From positions 1-27,810 of the forward strand of contig NZ_CAJTQJ010000032.1 of the NCBI RefSeq assembly GCF_910578695.1: DNA of 27,810 bases. Reading direction: 5' to 3'. Source of the DNA: an uncultured Brachyspira sp. GTDB lineage: Bacteria; Spirochaetota; Brachyspiria; Brachyspirales; Brachyspiraceae. The translations under genes were made by a program, and so were the position numbers. Positions 8,450 to 16,807 of this stretch are shown one piece after another. A model generated the notes under the pieces. That model ran no database searches and was not told the origin of the DNA. It worked only from the letters and a program-made list of their open reading frames with translations. How positions within the stretch are numbered: the first letter of the stretch is position 1; each line of letters starts with the position of its first letter.

Positions 8450-8478
8450 AGTATACTAAAAGAATTATATTTTTACAA
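8450..8478 (-). promoter_or_regulatory. Promoter of the PD-(D/E)XK gene, possibly leaderless
   Basis: On the minus strand TTGTAA (8473-8478) and TATACT (8450-8455) are 17 bases apart. The A of the start codon (8443) is the seventh base past the -10, where transcription should start. No Shine-Dalgarno is visible, so the message may be leaderless. Confidence 0.5.
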
Positions 8479-8596
8479 TCTGTATTAAATATAGAACAAT
8501 AAAAAGATGTGAAATTCTATAATGCAATCCCAAAAATAAAAATTGCACTTTTTCACAATACTATGATATATAAAAAAAATTAAAATTATTATGATA

Positions 8597-11500
8597 TTAA
8601 TCAATAAGATTTTTTACTTCGTCCCAGCTTAATTTATTTATATCACCCATAGAATCACCTACTACAGTATCAATCAATAAACGCTTTTTATTTTGAAGCT
8701 CTAATATCTTTTCTTCTATAGTGCCTCTTGTGATGAGTTTATAATTAGTGACAACTCGTTTCTGCCCTATCCTGTATGCCCTGTCAGTAGCCTGATCTTC
8801 AACAGCAGGATTCCACCATAAATCATAATGCATTACTGTATCCGCCTGCGTCAATGTAAGTCCTGTACCTGCTGCTTTAAGGCTTAGTAAGAATATAGGT
8901 GCTTCGCCTGCATTGAATCTATGAACTAAATCCATTCTGTTTTTCGTAGCACCATCCAAATAAAAATAATCTATGCCTAATTTCTTGAAAGCCGCCCTCA
9001 TAATATTAAGCATTCTTGTAAATGAACTAAATACCAATACATTATGTCCGCCTGAAACAGCTTCTCTAATCATCTCTATAAACATATTAAATTTGCCGCT
9101 TGTATGACTTTCACCTCTTAAATCATCATGCATAAGTCTTGGATGGCAGCAAACTTGTCTTAATCTTGTCAATGCCGAAAATATTTCTATATGAGACTGA
9201 GCAAAACCTTTTCTTTTTACAGTTTCAAAAATCTCTATTCTGGCAGCTTCAAGTATTGACATATAAAGTTCTTTTTGATCTTTAGTTAAATCGCAATAGC
9301 TTACAACCGTATGTTTGGGAGGCAGATCTTTTAATACATCAGTTTTTAATCTTCTTAATATAAAAGGTGCTATTCTAGTTTTTAAATTATCTAAAGCCTC
9401 GCTTGAACTATCCAATCCTGCAAGTATAGGAGCTTCATAATCTTCAACAAAATCTTTATGCTTTCCCAAAAATCCGGGCATAAGAAAATCAAACATAGAC
9501 CACATCTCGCTTATACTGTTTTCTATAGGCGTACCGCTTAATGCAAGTCTTTTCAATGATTTTAAACTTTTCACCATTTTAGCATTCTGGGTATTGGCAT
9601 TTTTTATATGCTGTGCCTCATCTAATATAAGATAATTAAACTGATTCTCACTCAATGCCTTTACATCCCGTCTTAATACAGAATATGATATCACAGCAGC
9701 ATCATAATTACTTACCGACTTAATCTTTTTCATTCTTGTTTTTAAATTGCCTGATAATACTATAACTTCAAGAGAGGGAGCAAATTTTTTTATCTCGCAT
9801 TCCCAATTAGCAACGCAGGAAGTGGGGGCAACAATCAAAGAAGTAAGATTATTTCCTTTTTCTTTTTCTTTTAATATAGCAGCTATAGTCTGAAAACTCT
9901 TTCCAAGCCCCATATCATCAGCAAGTATTCCATTCAATGACATGTCCGCCAATTTCCTAAGCCATTTATAACCCATTAACTGATAGCTTCTGAACTCTCC
10001 TGCTATATCTTTAGGAGGCGTTTCATCATAATCAACTTTTTTTATATTTGCTATTGTATCTATTGAATTATCATCTAAATCCAATTCTATACCGCTATGT
10101 TTCTCAAGCATATCAGCAAAATAAGGAGCACTGAACATAGGAAGCAAATACCTATTATTTTCTTTCTGTTCTATAGGATTTTCTTTGAACATTTTAGCTA
10201 TATAATCAATTACTTCCAAATCTATAGGTACGAATGAACCGTTCTGAAGCCTTATATATTCCTTATTTTCAACTTTTACAGCCCTTATAATATCCGATAA
10301 ATCACAAAGTTCTTTAACGCCCTCAAAAGAAAAATTAATCTCAAAGAAATTAATATCTTTAGTTAAAGAAACTCTCATTTTTAAAGGCTTAACATTCAAT
10401 TTCAATGATTTAAAAGATTCGCTGTAATAACAAGTCCAGCCCCTATCCTGAAGAGATGGAAGTATTTTATAGCATAAATAAAATATCTTCTCATCATCAG
10501 AAGTAGCAAAAGTATAATCCCCTACCTTATCCAAGTATTTAGATAAAGTTCTGCAGAAATACTCTTCTTTTTCAGTATCTCTGTAAATCTCTGTAACCTC
10601 ATTATCGAACATATTGCTGCTTGTAAACTTTCCTGAATAAGGATCAATAGTAAAAGAGCCGTATTTAAACTTGATAGTAGAAAATACATTAGTGCCGTCA
10701 TAATCCAAAAATACTAATGCCTGAGCAGGAAAAGCTAATATATCATTTTCTTTTATATCTTCAGGAAGCTCTATATTATCAAAATCTTTTTTCAAGTTAG
10801 GAAGCACTCTTGAGCAGAAATCTTTTATATAATCTTTTCTTACTACTATACTGTCTTTAAAAATATTCTTTTTGATTTTAGGGTACGAAGGATTAGTTTC
10901 ATAAAATATATCCTTATAAAGCACAAAGCCGCAGTTTTCTCCAAATGTATAAACTCTATTCAAATCAATATCTTTAATACTCAAATTAAGAATCAAATCT
11001 TTATCTTCATTATAGCAGCTTTCTAACTGCAAATTTAAAATTTCATCGCTGAATGTAATTACTCTGCTTTCAAGCCTTATATTAGAAACATCTTTTAATA
11101 AAAGCAGGCATTGATATGCATCATAGTCTTTAAACCATAACTTGCCATTTTCCTGCAGCTGTTTAGCTTCAGCATATAAATTATTCAAAAATCTTATAAA
11201 TTTAGCTTCTGCCTTGCTGAAATCTTCAAGTTCTATTATTTTTTCATCATCTTCTATATTCTGCTTGTCTCCGATAACGCACGAAAATAAAAAACTTTCA
11301 AGCTCCCCTACTCTATATTCTTTTTTATTTTCTAAATCTATTAATTTTAATGAAAGTCCTAAAACTCTTTCATTACTGCTGTCTCCTCTTAAAGATAATA
11401 ATACTGATAAACTGTAATATTCTCTATAAAGATTATCCCTATAATTATCCATTAAAGGAGATCTTGTATAATAAAGCCAATCTTTGCGGGAAAGATCTAT

Positions 11501-11692
11501 TATTTGTGAATGTTCTTCTTTTTTATTTCTGTCTATTCTTTTATTATCGCTTTCTGTTATTATAATGCTGTTTGCTATAGTTTTTATAGATGCCTTTGCA
11601 AGCTCATCATTTTCTTTAATATTTGCATTTAAGTTTAAAAAAGGATTATCATTTTCTTTAATTTTCTTTTTAGACTTACCCCTAGTATTCAT
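8597..11692 (-). CDS. SNF2-family DEAD/DEAH helicase
   Basis: A 1031-residue Swi2/Snf2-type ATPase (superfamily 2 translocase). Roughly the first 550 residues are the region typical of bacterial SNF2 proteins, with an SNF2-associated-like stretch (EINFSFEGVKELCDLSDIIR, about 451-470). The ATPase core then shows motif I GILADDMGLGKS (about 588-599), motif Ia VAPTSC, motif II DEAQ (about 691-694), motif III LSGTPIEN, the C-terminal lobe VLVFSSFTRM, motif V GTGLTL and motif VI QATDRAYRIGQ (about 967-977). No obvious SWIM zinc finger is present. I choose the ATG 11690-11692: an AAGG lies 8 bases before it, whereas the longer GTG start at 11719 has no ribosome binding site. The likely role is ATP-driven remodelling of DNA-protein complexes; the precise process is unknown. 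Confidence 0.92.
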   Translation of the reverse strand: MNTRGKSKKKIKENDNPFLNLNANIKENDELAKASIKTIANSIIITESDNKRIDRNKKEEHSQIIDLSRKDWLYYTRSPLMDNYRDNLYREYYSLSVLLSLRGDSSNERVLGLSLKLIDLENKKEYRVGELESFLFSCVIGDKQNIEDDEKIIELEDFSKAEAKFIRFLNNLYAEAKQLQENGKLWFKDYDAYQCLLLLKDVSNIRLESRVITFSDEILNLQLESCYNEDKDLILNLSIKDIDLNRVYTFGENCGFVLYKDIFYETNPSYPKIKKNIFKDSIVVRKDYIKDFCSRVLPNLKKDFDNIELPEDIKENDILAFPAQALVFLDYDGTNVFSTIKFKYGSFTIDPYSGKFTSSNMFDNEVTEIYRDTEKEEYFCRTLSKYLDKVGDYTFATSDDEKIFYLCYKILPSLQDRGWTCYYSESFKSLKLNVKPLKMRVSLTKDINFFEINFSFEGVKELCDLSDIIRAVKVENKEYIRLQNGSFVPIDLEVIDYIAKMFKENPIEQKENNRYLLPMFSAPYFADMLEKHSGIELDLDDNSIDTIANIKKVDYDETPPKDIAGEFRSYQLMGYKWLRKLADMSLNGILADDMGLGKSFQTIAAILKEKEKGNNLTSLIVAPTSCVANWECEIKKFAPSLEVIVLSGNLKTRMKKIKSVSNYDAAVISYSVLRRDVKALSENQFNYLILDEAQHIKNANTQNAKMVKSLKSLKRLALSGTPIENSISEMWSMFDFLMPGFLGKHKDFVEDYEAPILAGLDSSSEALDNLKTRIAPFILRRLKTDVLKDLPPKHTVVSYCDLTKDQKELYMSILEAARIEIFETVKRKGFAQSHIEIFSALTRLRQVCCHPRLMHDDLRGESHTSGKFNMFIEMIREAVSGGHNVLVFSSFTRMLNIMRAAFKKLGIDYFYLDGATKNRMDLVHRFNAGEAPIFLLSLKAAGTGLTLTQADTVMHYDLWWNPAVEDQATDRAYRIGQKRVVTNYKLITRGTIEEKILELQNKKRLLIDTVVGDSMGDINKLSWDEVKNLID

Positions 11693-11739
11693 TCCCATAA
11701 CCTTACTATATTTATACACATTATTTTTAAACGCCTTTT

Positions 11740-11767
11740 ATAATAAGATAATTATTAAAAAAGTCAA
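11740..11767 (-). promoter_or_regulatory. Promoter of the SNF2 gene
   Basis: On the minus strand TTGACT (11762-11767) and TATTAT (11740-11745) are separated by 16 bases. The site lies about 50 bases before the preferred start codon. Confidence 0.5.
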
Positions 11768-11908
11768 TATTTTATAATGTATAAAAAAACATGATTTTTA
11801 ATAATATGCAAAAATAAATACATTGTTTAATATTATGATAACTAAATTATGTTAATATAAAAATTATTTTTCATCAAAGTATAAATTTAAGAATATTAAA
11901 TATTCTGC

Positions 11909-11937
11909 AAAAAAAAAACCGCACTAAAACAGTGCGG
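11909..11937 (-). terminator. Rho-independent terminator of the tRNA cluster
   Basis: On the minus strand CCGCACT pairs with AGTGCGG (11931-11937 and 11919-11925) around a 5-base loop, followed by ten T (11909-11918). It begins 8 bases past the 3' end of tRNA-Glu. The 11720-11908 spacer otherwise holds only the SNF2 promoter. Confidence 0.92.
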
Positions 11938-11944
11938 AAAGATG

Positions 11945-12018
11945 AACCGGTGACGGGTTTCGAACCCGCGAATGCAGGAATGAAAATCCTGTGTGTTAAA
12001 CCTCTTCACCACACCGGC
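11945..12018 (-). tRNA. tRNA-Glu (anticodon TTC)
   Basis: A 74-base cloverleaf. The acceptor is GCCGGTG with CACCGGT, so the first pair is G-U rather than the usual G-C. The D arm is weak. The anticodon stem-loop is CAGGA-TTTTCAT-TCCTG, giving anticodon TTC. The T arm is GCGGG-TTCGAAA-CCCGT. CCA is not encoded and the discriminator base appears to be U. It is the last gene before the terminator. Confidence 0.93.
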
Positions 12019-12044
12019 ATATATAAAAAATATCTTACTTAATA

Positions 12045-12117
12045 TGAGCCAAGAAGGGTTCGAACCTTCGACAACCGCCTTAAAAGGGCGATGCTCTACC
12101 GACTGAGCTATTGGCCC
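12045..12117 (-). tRNA. tRNA-Lys (anticodon TTT)
   Basis: A 73-base cloverleaf with acceptor GGGCCAA/TTGGCTC (one G-U), D arm AGCTCAGTCGGTAGAGC, anticodon stem-loop TCGCC-CTTTTAA-GGCGG (anticodon TTT) and T loop GGTTCGAACC. The discriminator is A and CCA is not encoded. It lies between the pseudouridine synthase gene and tRNA-Glu on the same strand. Confidence 0.97.
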
Positions 12118-12201
12118 GTTTATTTTTATATTCAATTAAATGTTTGTATATATTACAATATTATTATTTTTTTGTCAAGCATTAAATATATTTTTTTTAT
12201 A

Positions 12202-12915
12202 TTATAAAAATATATTCCAAGGACTGAAAGAAGGAAGTTCTGCCTCAATATAAACCTCTTCATCTCTAGTAGGATGAGGAAACTTTAAACTCTTAGCAAA
12301 TAATGCCAAAGGAACATCATCTCTGTCATATTTTATATAGCTTCCGTACTTTCTATCTCCGTATATTGCATGCCCTATATTAGAAAGCTGAACTCTTATC
12401 TGATGAAATCTTCCCGTTTCTAATTCTATATTTAATAAACTTAAATTCTTTGTTATATCTTCTTTTAAAACATTATATTTTAATTTGGCTATTTTTGCAT
12501 TCTTTGTATTTTTAAAAACTACCTGAGCAATATTTCCTAATTTATTTTTCTTTTTTATAAGATAATTTTCAAGTTCCGCCTCTTTATCTAAAAGTATGCC
12601 ATTAACAACAGCATAATATTTTTTTTCAAACTTTCTTTCTCTTATATATTCGCTTAGTCTTGCAGCTGCCTTTGATGTTTTAGCAAATACAATAACTCCT
12701 GATACAGGTCTGTCAAGTCTATGTACAAGTCCTAAAAATACATTTCCTTTTTTATTATATTTTATTTTTATATAATCTTTTATATTGTCAAAAAAAGAAA
12801 CATCTCCTGTTATATCGCCCTGAACTGGTATATTGGCAGGCTTTATTGCTGCTATTATATGATTATCCTCATAAATAGGACTTATATAACTATTAAGTTC
12901 TTTTTCAAAATCCAT
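12202..12915 (-). CDS. RluA-family pseudouridine synthase
   Basis: A 237-residue RNA-modifying enzyme that isomerises uridine to pseudouridine in rRNA or tRNA. The hallmark HRLDRPVSG is at 65-73, with Asp68 as catalytic residue. The core also contains IIAAIKPANIPVQ (about 20-32), KKYYAVVNG, LETGRFHQIRVQ and HAIYGDRKYG. There is no N-terminal S4 domain, so it is a compact member, as in the tRNA- and 23S-directed RluA/TruC-like subgroups. It is flanked on both sides by tRNA genes on the same strand, between the tRNA-Phe promoter and the terminator past tRNA-Glu. It may therefore be carried on the tRNA transcript. The Shine-Dalgarno is weak. The RNA target cannot be named from sequence. Confidence 0.92.
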   Translation of the reverse strand: MDFEKELNSYISPIYEDNHIIAAIKPANIPVQGDITGDVSFFDNIKDYIKIKYNKKGNVFLGLVHRLDRPVSGVIVFAKTSKAAARLSEYIRERKFEKKYYAVVNGILLDKEAELENYLIKKKNKLGNIAQVVFKNTKNAKIAKLKYNVLKEDITKNLSLLNIELETGRFHQIRVQLSNIGHAIYGDRKYGSYIKYDRDDVPLALFAKSLKFPHPTRDEEVYIEAELPSFSPWNIFL

Positions 12916-12962
12916 ACTATTTAATTTCGATTTATTTAAGAGTTAAGAATATATAAGGAATA

Positions 12963-13035
12963 TGCCGAGTCAGGGAATCGAACCCTAGACACAAGGATTT
13001 TCAGTCCTTTGCTCTACCTACTGAGCTAACTCGGC
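12963..13035 (-). tRNA. tRNA-Phe (anticodon GAA)
   Basis: A 73-base cloverleaf with a perfect acceptor (GCCGAGT/ACTCGGC), D arm AGCTCAGTAGGTAGAGC, anticodon stem-loop AAGGA-CTGAAAA-TCCTT (anticodon GAA) and T loop GGTTCGATTCC. The discriminator is A and CCA is not encoded. It is the first gene after a consensus promoter. Confidence 0.97.
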
Positions 13036-13046
13036 AAGTGAAATTT

Positions 13047-13074
13047 ATTATAGCATACTAAAAAAAAATGTCAA
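13047..13074 (-). promoter_or_regulatory. Consensus promoter of the tRNA-Phe cluster
   Basis: On the minus strand TTGACA (13069-13074) and TATAAT (13047-13052) match consensus exactly with a 16-base spacer that includes a run of T. The mature tRNA-Phe begins 12 bases past the -10, as expected for a stable-RNA promoter. Confidence 0.88.
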
Positions 13075-13135
13075 CTATTTGCATAAAATTATTACAAAAA
13101 ATATGTTTATAGGTTTATACTCATATAAATATATT

Positions 13136-13164
13136 TTGACAAACATCATCATTAAATATATAAT
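13136..13164 (+). promoter_or_regulatory. Consensus promoter of the GldG-like gene
   Basis: TTGACA (13136-13141) and TATAAT (13159-13164) match consensus exactly with a 17-base spacer. The start codon is 32 bases downstream. It diverges from the tRNA-Phe promoter; the two -35 boxes are 61 bases apart. Confidence 0.88.
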
Positions 13165-13195
13165 AAAAATTATTTTTTAGCAGGTAATTAATTAT

Positions 13196-15238
13196 ATGAC
13201 AAAAAAGAAAGACAGAATAATAACATTTTCATTTGCTGTTGTAATTATAATTTTAATAAATGCAGTATTAAGTCAGTTCACTCCTATGATAGATTTAACT
13301 AAAGATAAAATTTACTCTTTAAGTAAGGAAAGCAGGAGATTGGTAAAAAATTTAAAAGAACCTATGAGCGTAAAATTTTTTGTTACTCCGAATCTGCCTC
13401 CTCCTTTTTCTACTTATGAAAGATATATAAAAGATATATTTGAAGGATATAAGAGTGCAGGAGGAAAAAATATAAGTTTTGAAGTTATAGATGCATCAAA
13501 GCATTCTGATTTGGCTAATAAATATAGAATAAATCCTACGCAAATAAGCGTATTAGAAAAAGATCAAACTCAGACTAAAATAGCATATATGGGACTTTCA
13601 TTTATATACGGAGATTCCATAGAAACGATACCTTTTATTCAATCGACAGAAGGCTTGGAATATAATATAGATACAATTATAAGAAAAATGATGGATAAAA
13701 ATGACAGACTTGCAAGACTAGAAAATAATTTAAATGTATATTATATATCATCAAAGGAAATATATGAGCTTCTTCCTATAGGGGCAATAGAGCTTATACC
13801 TGATTCTATAATGCAGGCTGTAGCTGATGCCAATAAAGATTTAATGAATAAAGTAAGATTTATAAATATTGATATGTCAAATCCTACCGCTGAAGATGAA
13901 GAATTATTAAAAAAGATTAATATAAAAAAAATAGAATGGAATGATATAAAAGATAATGAAGGAAATATTGTAGCAAATAGAGGAAGTGCTTATTTTTCAT
14001 TAGTTTTAGAAAATGGAGATGATATAAGAGAACTTTCAACTTCATATATATTATACGGGGCTTTCGATGAAATAAAAAATGAAATATCAAAAAATATAGA
14101 CAGTATGCTTGGACTTAAAGCAACTATAGGATATGTACAAGGGCATGAAGAAGCTAATTATATAACAATACCTCCGCAGTTTGGAGGAAATCCTAATGAT
14201 GCTTATAATAGCGTAAGCGAGTATATTGCAGAAATAGAGGCTAATTATAATTTTGAGCCTATTGATATTTCATTAAATAATATACCTTCAAATATAGATG
14301 CTTTAATTATTGCAGGAAGTAAAACTCCTTTCAGCGATTATGAATTATATAATCTGGATCAATTTATTATGAGCGGAAAACCTGTATTATTTATGTTAAA
14401 CGGAGCAGAAATAAATCAGGATGATCCTAGTGCACAAATGTACGGACCGAAACTTGTAGCTGTTACAAACAGACTTAATGAAATACTTGATAATTACGGC
14501 TTTACAATAGCAGAAAATATGATATTTGATGATAATTCATATAAAGCACAGTTACAGCAGAATATGCCTGAACAGAAAATGTACTATATACCTTTAATAG
14601 CTGCAGAAAATATTAATTCTAAAAGCGATATTACAAAAAGCATTAATGTTATGCTTGCACCTATTTCATCAGAAATTATATTAAACACTAATAATACAGA
14701 TATAAAAATTACTCCTCTAATTTATACCAGCAGTAAAAGCTGGACAGAAACGGAAAACTTTACAGCATCTATGGCAGGTATGCCTTCTGACAGCAGTAAA
14801 TTATCAAAGAGATTAATATCTGCAGTTTTTGAAGGTAAGATGAATAGTGCATTTCAAGAAAAAGAAATTCCTTTATCAGAAAATTCTAATAATAATATTA
14901 ACAGCAGTATAAACAGAATAAATTCCACATCAAGCGGAAAAGTTATAGTATTAGGTTCTTATGAAATTGCTAAAAATAGTGCTTATGCAGCAAATAAAAT
15001 ATTTCTTATGAATGCTGTTGATTATATGGTCGGCAATACAGGACTTATGAGCATAAGAAGAAAAGGGGCTGTATTTAATCCGCCTTATCAAGTACCTGAA
15101 ACTGTTAAGCTTTTGGTAAGAATAATAAATATAGTTATGCTGCCTATTGCTATTATAGTATTCGGACTTATGCTATGGAATTCTGATAAAAAAAGAAGAA
15201 AAGATATATTTAAAAAGTTTAACAATGAAATTTCATAA
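13196..15238 (+). CDS. GldG-like ABC transporter auxiliary membrane protein
   Basis: A 680-residue protein with one N-terminal membrane segment (about 8-28), a large outside domain, and one C-terminal membrane segment (about 640-661) followed by a Lys/Arg-rich tail. The start of the soluble part (DLTKDKIYSLSKESRRLVKN, then LKEPMSVKFFVTPNLPPPF and YERYIKDIFEGYKSAGGKNI) and the later GYVQGHEEANY match the GldG / ABC-transport-auxiliary family. In gliding Bacteroidetes these proteins work with the GldA ATPase and GldF permease. No GldA or GldF gene lies beside this one in the window, and it has its own strong promoter. It could pair with a transporter elsewhere. The family call rests on architecture and motif feel, so the transport role is inference. 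Confidence 0.72.
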   Translation: MTKKKDRIITFSFAVVIIILINAVLSQFTPMIDLTKDKIYSLSKESRRLVKNLKEPMSVKFFVTPNLPPPFSTYERYIKDIFEGYKSAGGKNISFEVIDASKHSDLANKYRINPTQISVLEKDQTQTKIAYMGLSFIYGDSIETIPFIQSTEGLEYNIDTIIRKMMDKNDRLARLENNLNVYYISSKEIYELLPIGAIELIPDSIMQAVADANKDLMNKVRFINIDMSNPTAEDEELLKKINIKKIEWNDIKDNEGNIVANRGSAYFSLVLENGDDIRELSTSYILYGAFDEIKNEISKNIDSMLGLKATIGYVQGHEEANYITIPPQFGGNPNDAYNSVSEYIAEIEANYNFEPIDISLNNIPSNIDALIIAGSKTPFSDYELYNLDQFIMSGKPVLFMLNGAEINQDDPSAQMYGPKLVAVTNRLNEILDNYGFTIAENMIFDDNSYKAQLQQNMPEQKMYYIPLIAAENINSKSDITKSINVMLAPISSEIILNTNNTDIKITPLIYTSSKSWTETENFTASMAGMPSDSSKLSKRLISAVFEGKMNSAFQEKEIPLSENSNNNINSSINRINSTSSGKVIVLGSYEIAKNSAYAANKIFLMNAVDYMVGNTGLMSIRRKGAVFNPPYQVPETVKLLVRIINIVMLPIAIIVFGLMLWNSDKKRRKDIFKKFNNEIS

Positions 15239-15274
15239 ATATAATGCTTTCTATTTTATTATTTTTATTGAAAC

Positions 15275-15302
15275 TTTACATTTAAAATTATTTAAGTATA
15301 AT
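15275..15302 (+). promoter_or_regulatory. Promoter of radA
   Basis: TTTACA (15275-15280) and TATAAT (15297-15302) are separated by 16 bases, about 62 bases before the radA start. It probably also drives the HD-GYP-like gene that follows. Confidence 0.6.
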
Positions 15303-15363
15303 AAATCTTTAAAATATTTGTAAAAAAATAAATATACTTTTATATAAAATGTTGGAATATATA

Positions 15364-16758
15364 ATGGCTAAAAAAAATAATACTGTATTTGTATGCGATA
15401 ACTGCGGAGAAAGTACTATTAATTGGATGGGTAAATGTCCGTCATGCGGTTCTTGGAATAGTTTAAAGCCTTTTACAGAACCAGCAGAAAATACTAATAA
15501 ATCTATAAAAGAAAGAACTTCATTATCATCAAATAATGATAAAGCAGTATTAACATCTTTAAAAAAAATAAAATACAATAATAGTATTAGAATATCTACA
15601 AATATAGATGAACTTAACAGAGTATTAGGAGGAGGAATAGTTCAGGGAAGCGTCATACTTATAGGAGGAGAGCCAGGAATAGGAAAGTCTACGCTTCTAT
15701 TACAAACTGCATCTAATATTGCTGAAAATGAAAAAGTTTATTATTTCACAGGAGAAGAATCTCTTGAGCAGATAAAATTAAGGGCGGACAGACTCGCATT
15801 AGAATATAAAGATTTTTTAATATCTTCAGAATCTAACTGCGATAATATAATAAATACTTTATTAGATGATAACCCTTCGCTTGCAATAATAGACTCTATA
15901 CAGACAATATATAGTCCGTCAGCTAACAGTATAGCAGGTTCTCCTGCACAAATAAAAAACTGTGCATGGGCTTTAATGCAGACTGCAAAATTAAAAAACA
16001 TAACTATATTTCTAGTGGGGCATATTACAAAAGAAGGTACTATAGCAGGACCTAAAATACTTGAACATATTGTAGACTGCGTATTATATTTTGAGGGAGA
16101 TGATAAGGGTATATACAGAATATTAAGAGCCGTGAAAAACCGTTATGGTGCTATTGATGAGGTTGGAATATTTGAAATGGCTGAAAAAGGCTTGACAGAA
16201 GTAAAAGATCCTTCAATGGTATTTACAAGAGGAATAAATGAACCTGTATTTGCTGGAAATGTTATAACTCCTGTAATAGAGGGAAGCAGAGTATTTTGCG
16301 TAGAGCAGGAAGCATTAGTAGGAAGCAGCGCATTCGGATATCCTAGAAGACTTACAATAGGCTATGATCAATACAGACTGCTTATAATAATAGCAATATT
16401 AGAAAAAAGAGCATATCTTAATCTTTCAAATCAAGATGTGTATATTAATGTAGCAAACGGACTTAATGTTAAAGAAACGGCAAGCGATTTAGCAATAGCA
16501 ATGGCAATAGCATCAAGTATGTCTGGAATATCCATTCAAAGAACCACATCTTATATTGGAGAATTGGGGCTTTCAGGCGAGGTAAGGCCTGTAAGATTTA
16601 TAGAAAGACGAATTAAAGAGATGAAAAAATTTTCTGTAAAAGAAGTATATATATCTAAAAGGGCTTTAAAAGAAGTAAAAAATATAGATAATATAAAAAT
16701 TATAGGCATATCGCATATAAGCGAAGCTGTAAAAAAACTTGGTATAGGTAATATATGA
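15364..16758 (+). CDS. radA: DNA repair protein RadA
   Basis: A 464-residue RecA-like helicase that promotes branch migration during recombination repair. The N-terminal zinc finger has cysteines at 11, 14, 25 and 28 (CDNC, CPSC). The Walker A is GGEPGIGKST (101-110) and the Walker B region SLAIIDSIQ (about 172-180). The RadA-specific motif is KNRYG (258-262), Tyr replacing the more usual Phe. The C-terminal third is the Lon-like domain (DVYINVANGLNV, LAIAMAIASS, GELGLSGEVRPV). I place the start at ATG 15364, giving the canonical MAKKN beginning and a GGA 7 bases upstream; an in-frame ATG 15 bases earlier has no ribosome binding site. The downstream HD-GYP-like gene begins 49 bases after the stop and is probably cotranscribed. 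Confidence 0.97.
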   Translation: MAKKNNTVFVCDNCGESTINWMGKCPSCGSWNSLKPFTEPAENTNKSIKERTSLSSNNDKAVLTSLKKIKYNNSIRISTNIDELNRVLGGGIVQGSVILIGGEPGIGKSTLLLQTASNIAENEKVYYFTGEESLEQIKLRADRLALEYKDFLISSESNCDNIINTLLDDNPSLAIIDSIQTIYSPSANSIAGSPAQIKNCAWALMQTAKLKNITIFLVGHITKEGTIAGPKILEHIVDCVLYFEGDDKGIYRILRAVKNRYGAIDEVGIFEMAEKGLTEVKDPSMVFTRGINEPVFAGNVITPVIEGSRVFCVEQEALVGSSAFGYPRRLTIGYDQYRLLIIIAILEKRAYLNLSNQDVYINVANGLNVKETASDLAIAMAIASSMSGISIQRTTSYIGELGLSGEVRPVRFIERRIKEMKKFSVKEVYISKRALKEVKNIDNIKIIGISHISEAVKKLGIGNI

Positions 16759-16807
16759 TAAAAAATACTATATAATTCCTATATATTATAAACTTAAAGG
16801 GCTGATT

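Noticed and set aside
8515..8575. Possible terminator after the SNF2 gene (tgcaat...attgca within gtgaaa...tttcac)
   Set aside because: Short A/T-rich stems with large loops and no minus-strand T run; too weak to call.
11896..12135. 79-codon minus-strand ORF with the text AQSVEHRPFKAVVEGSNP
   Set aside because: It is the translation of the tRNA-Lys and tRNA-Glu genes, a well-known false ORF type.
12963..13035. Prophage or island integration at the tRNA genes
   Set aside because: No integrase and no repeated tRNA 3' end were found in the window.
15741..16001. 86-codon minus-strand ORF inside radA
   Set aside because: It is antisense to the RecA core of RadA without a ribosome binding site; codon use and content fit a shadow frame.
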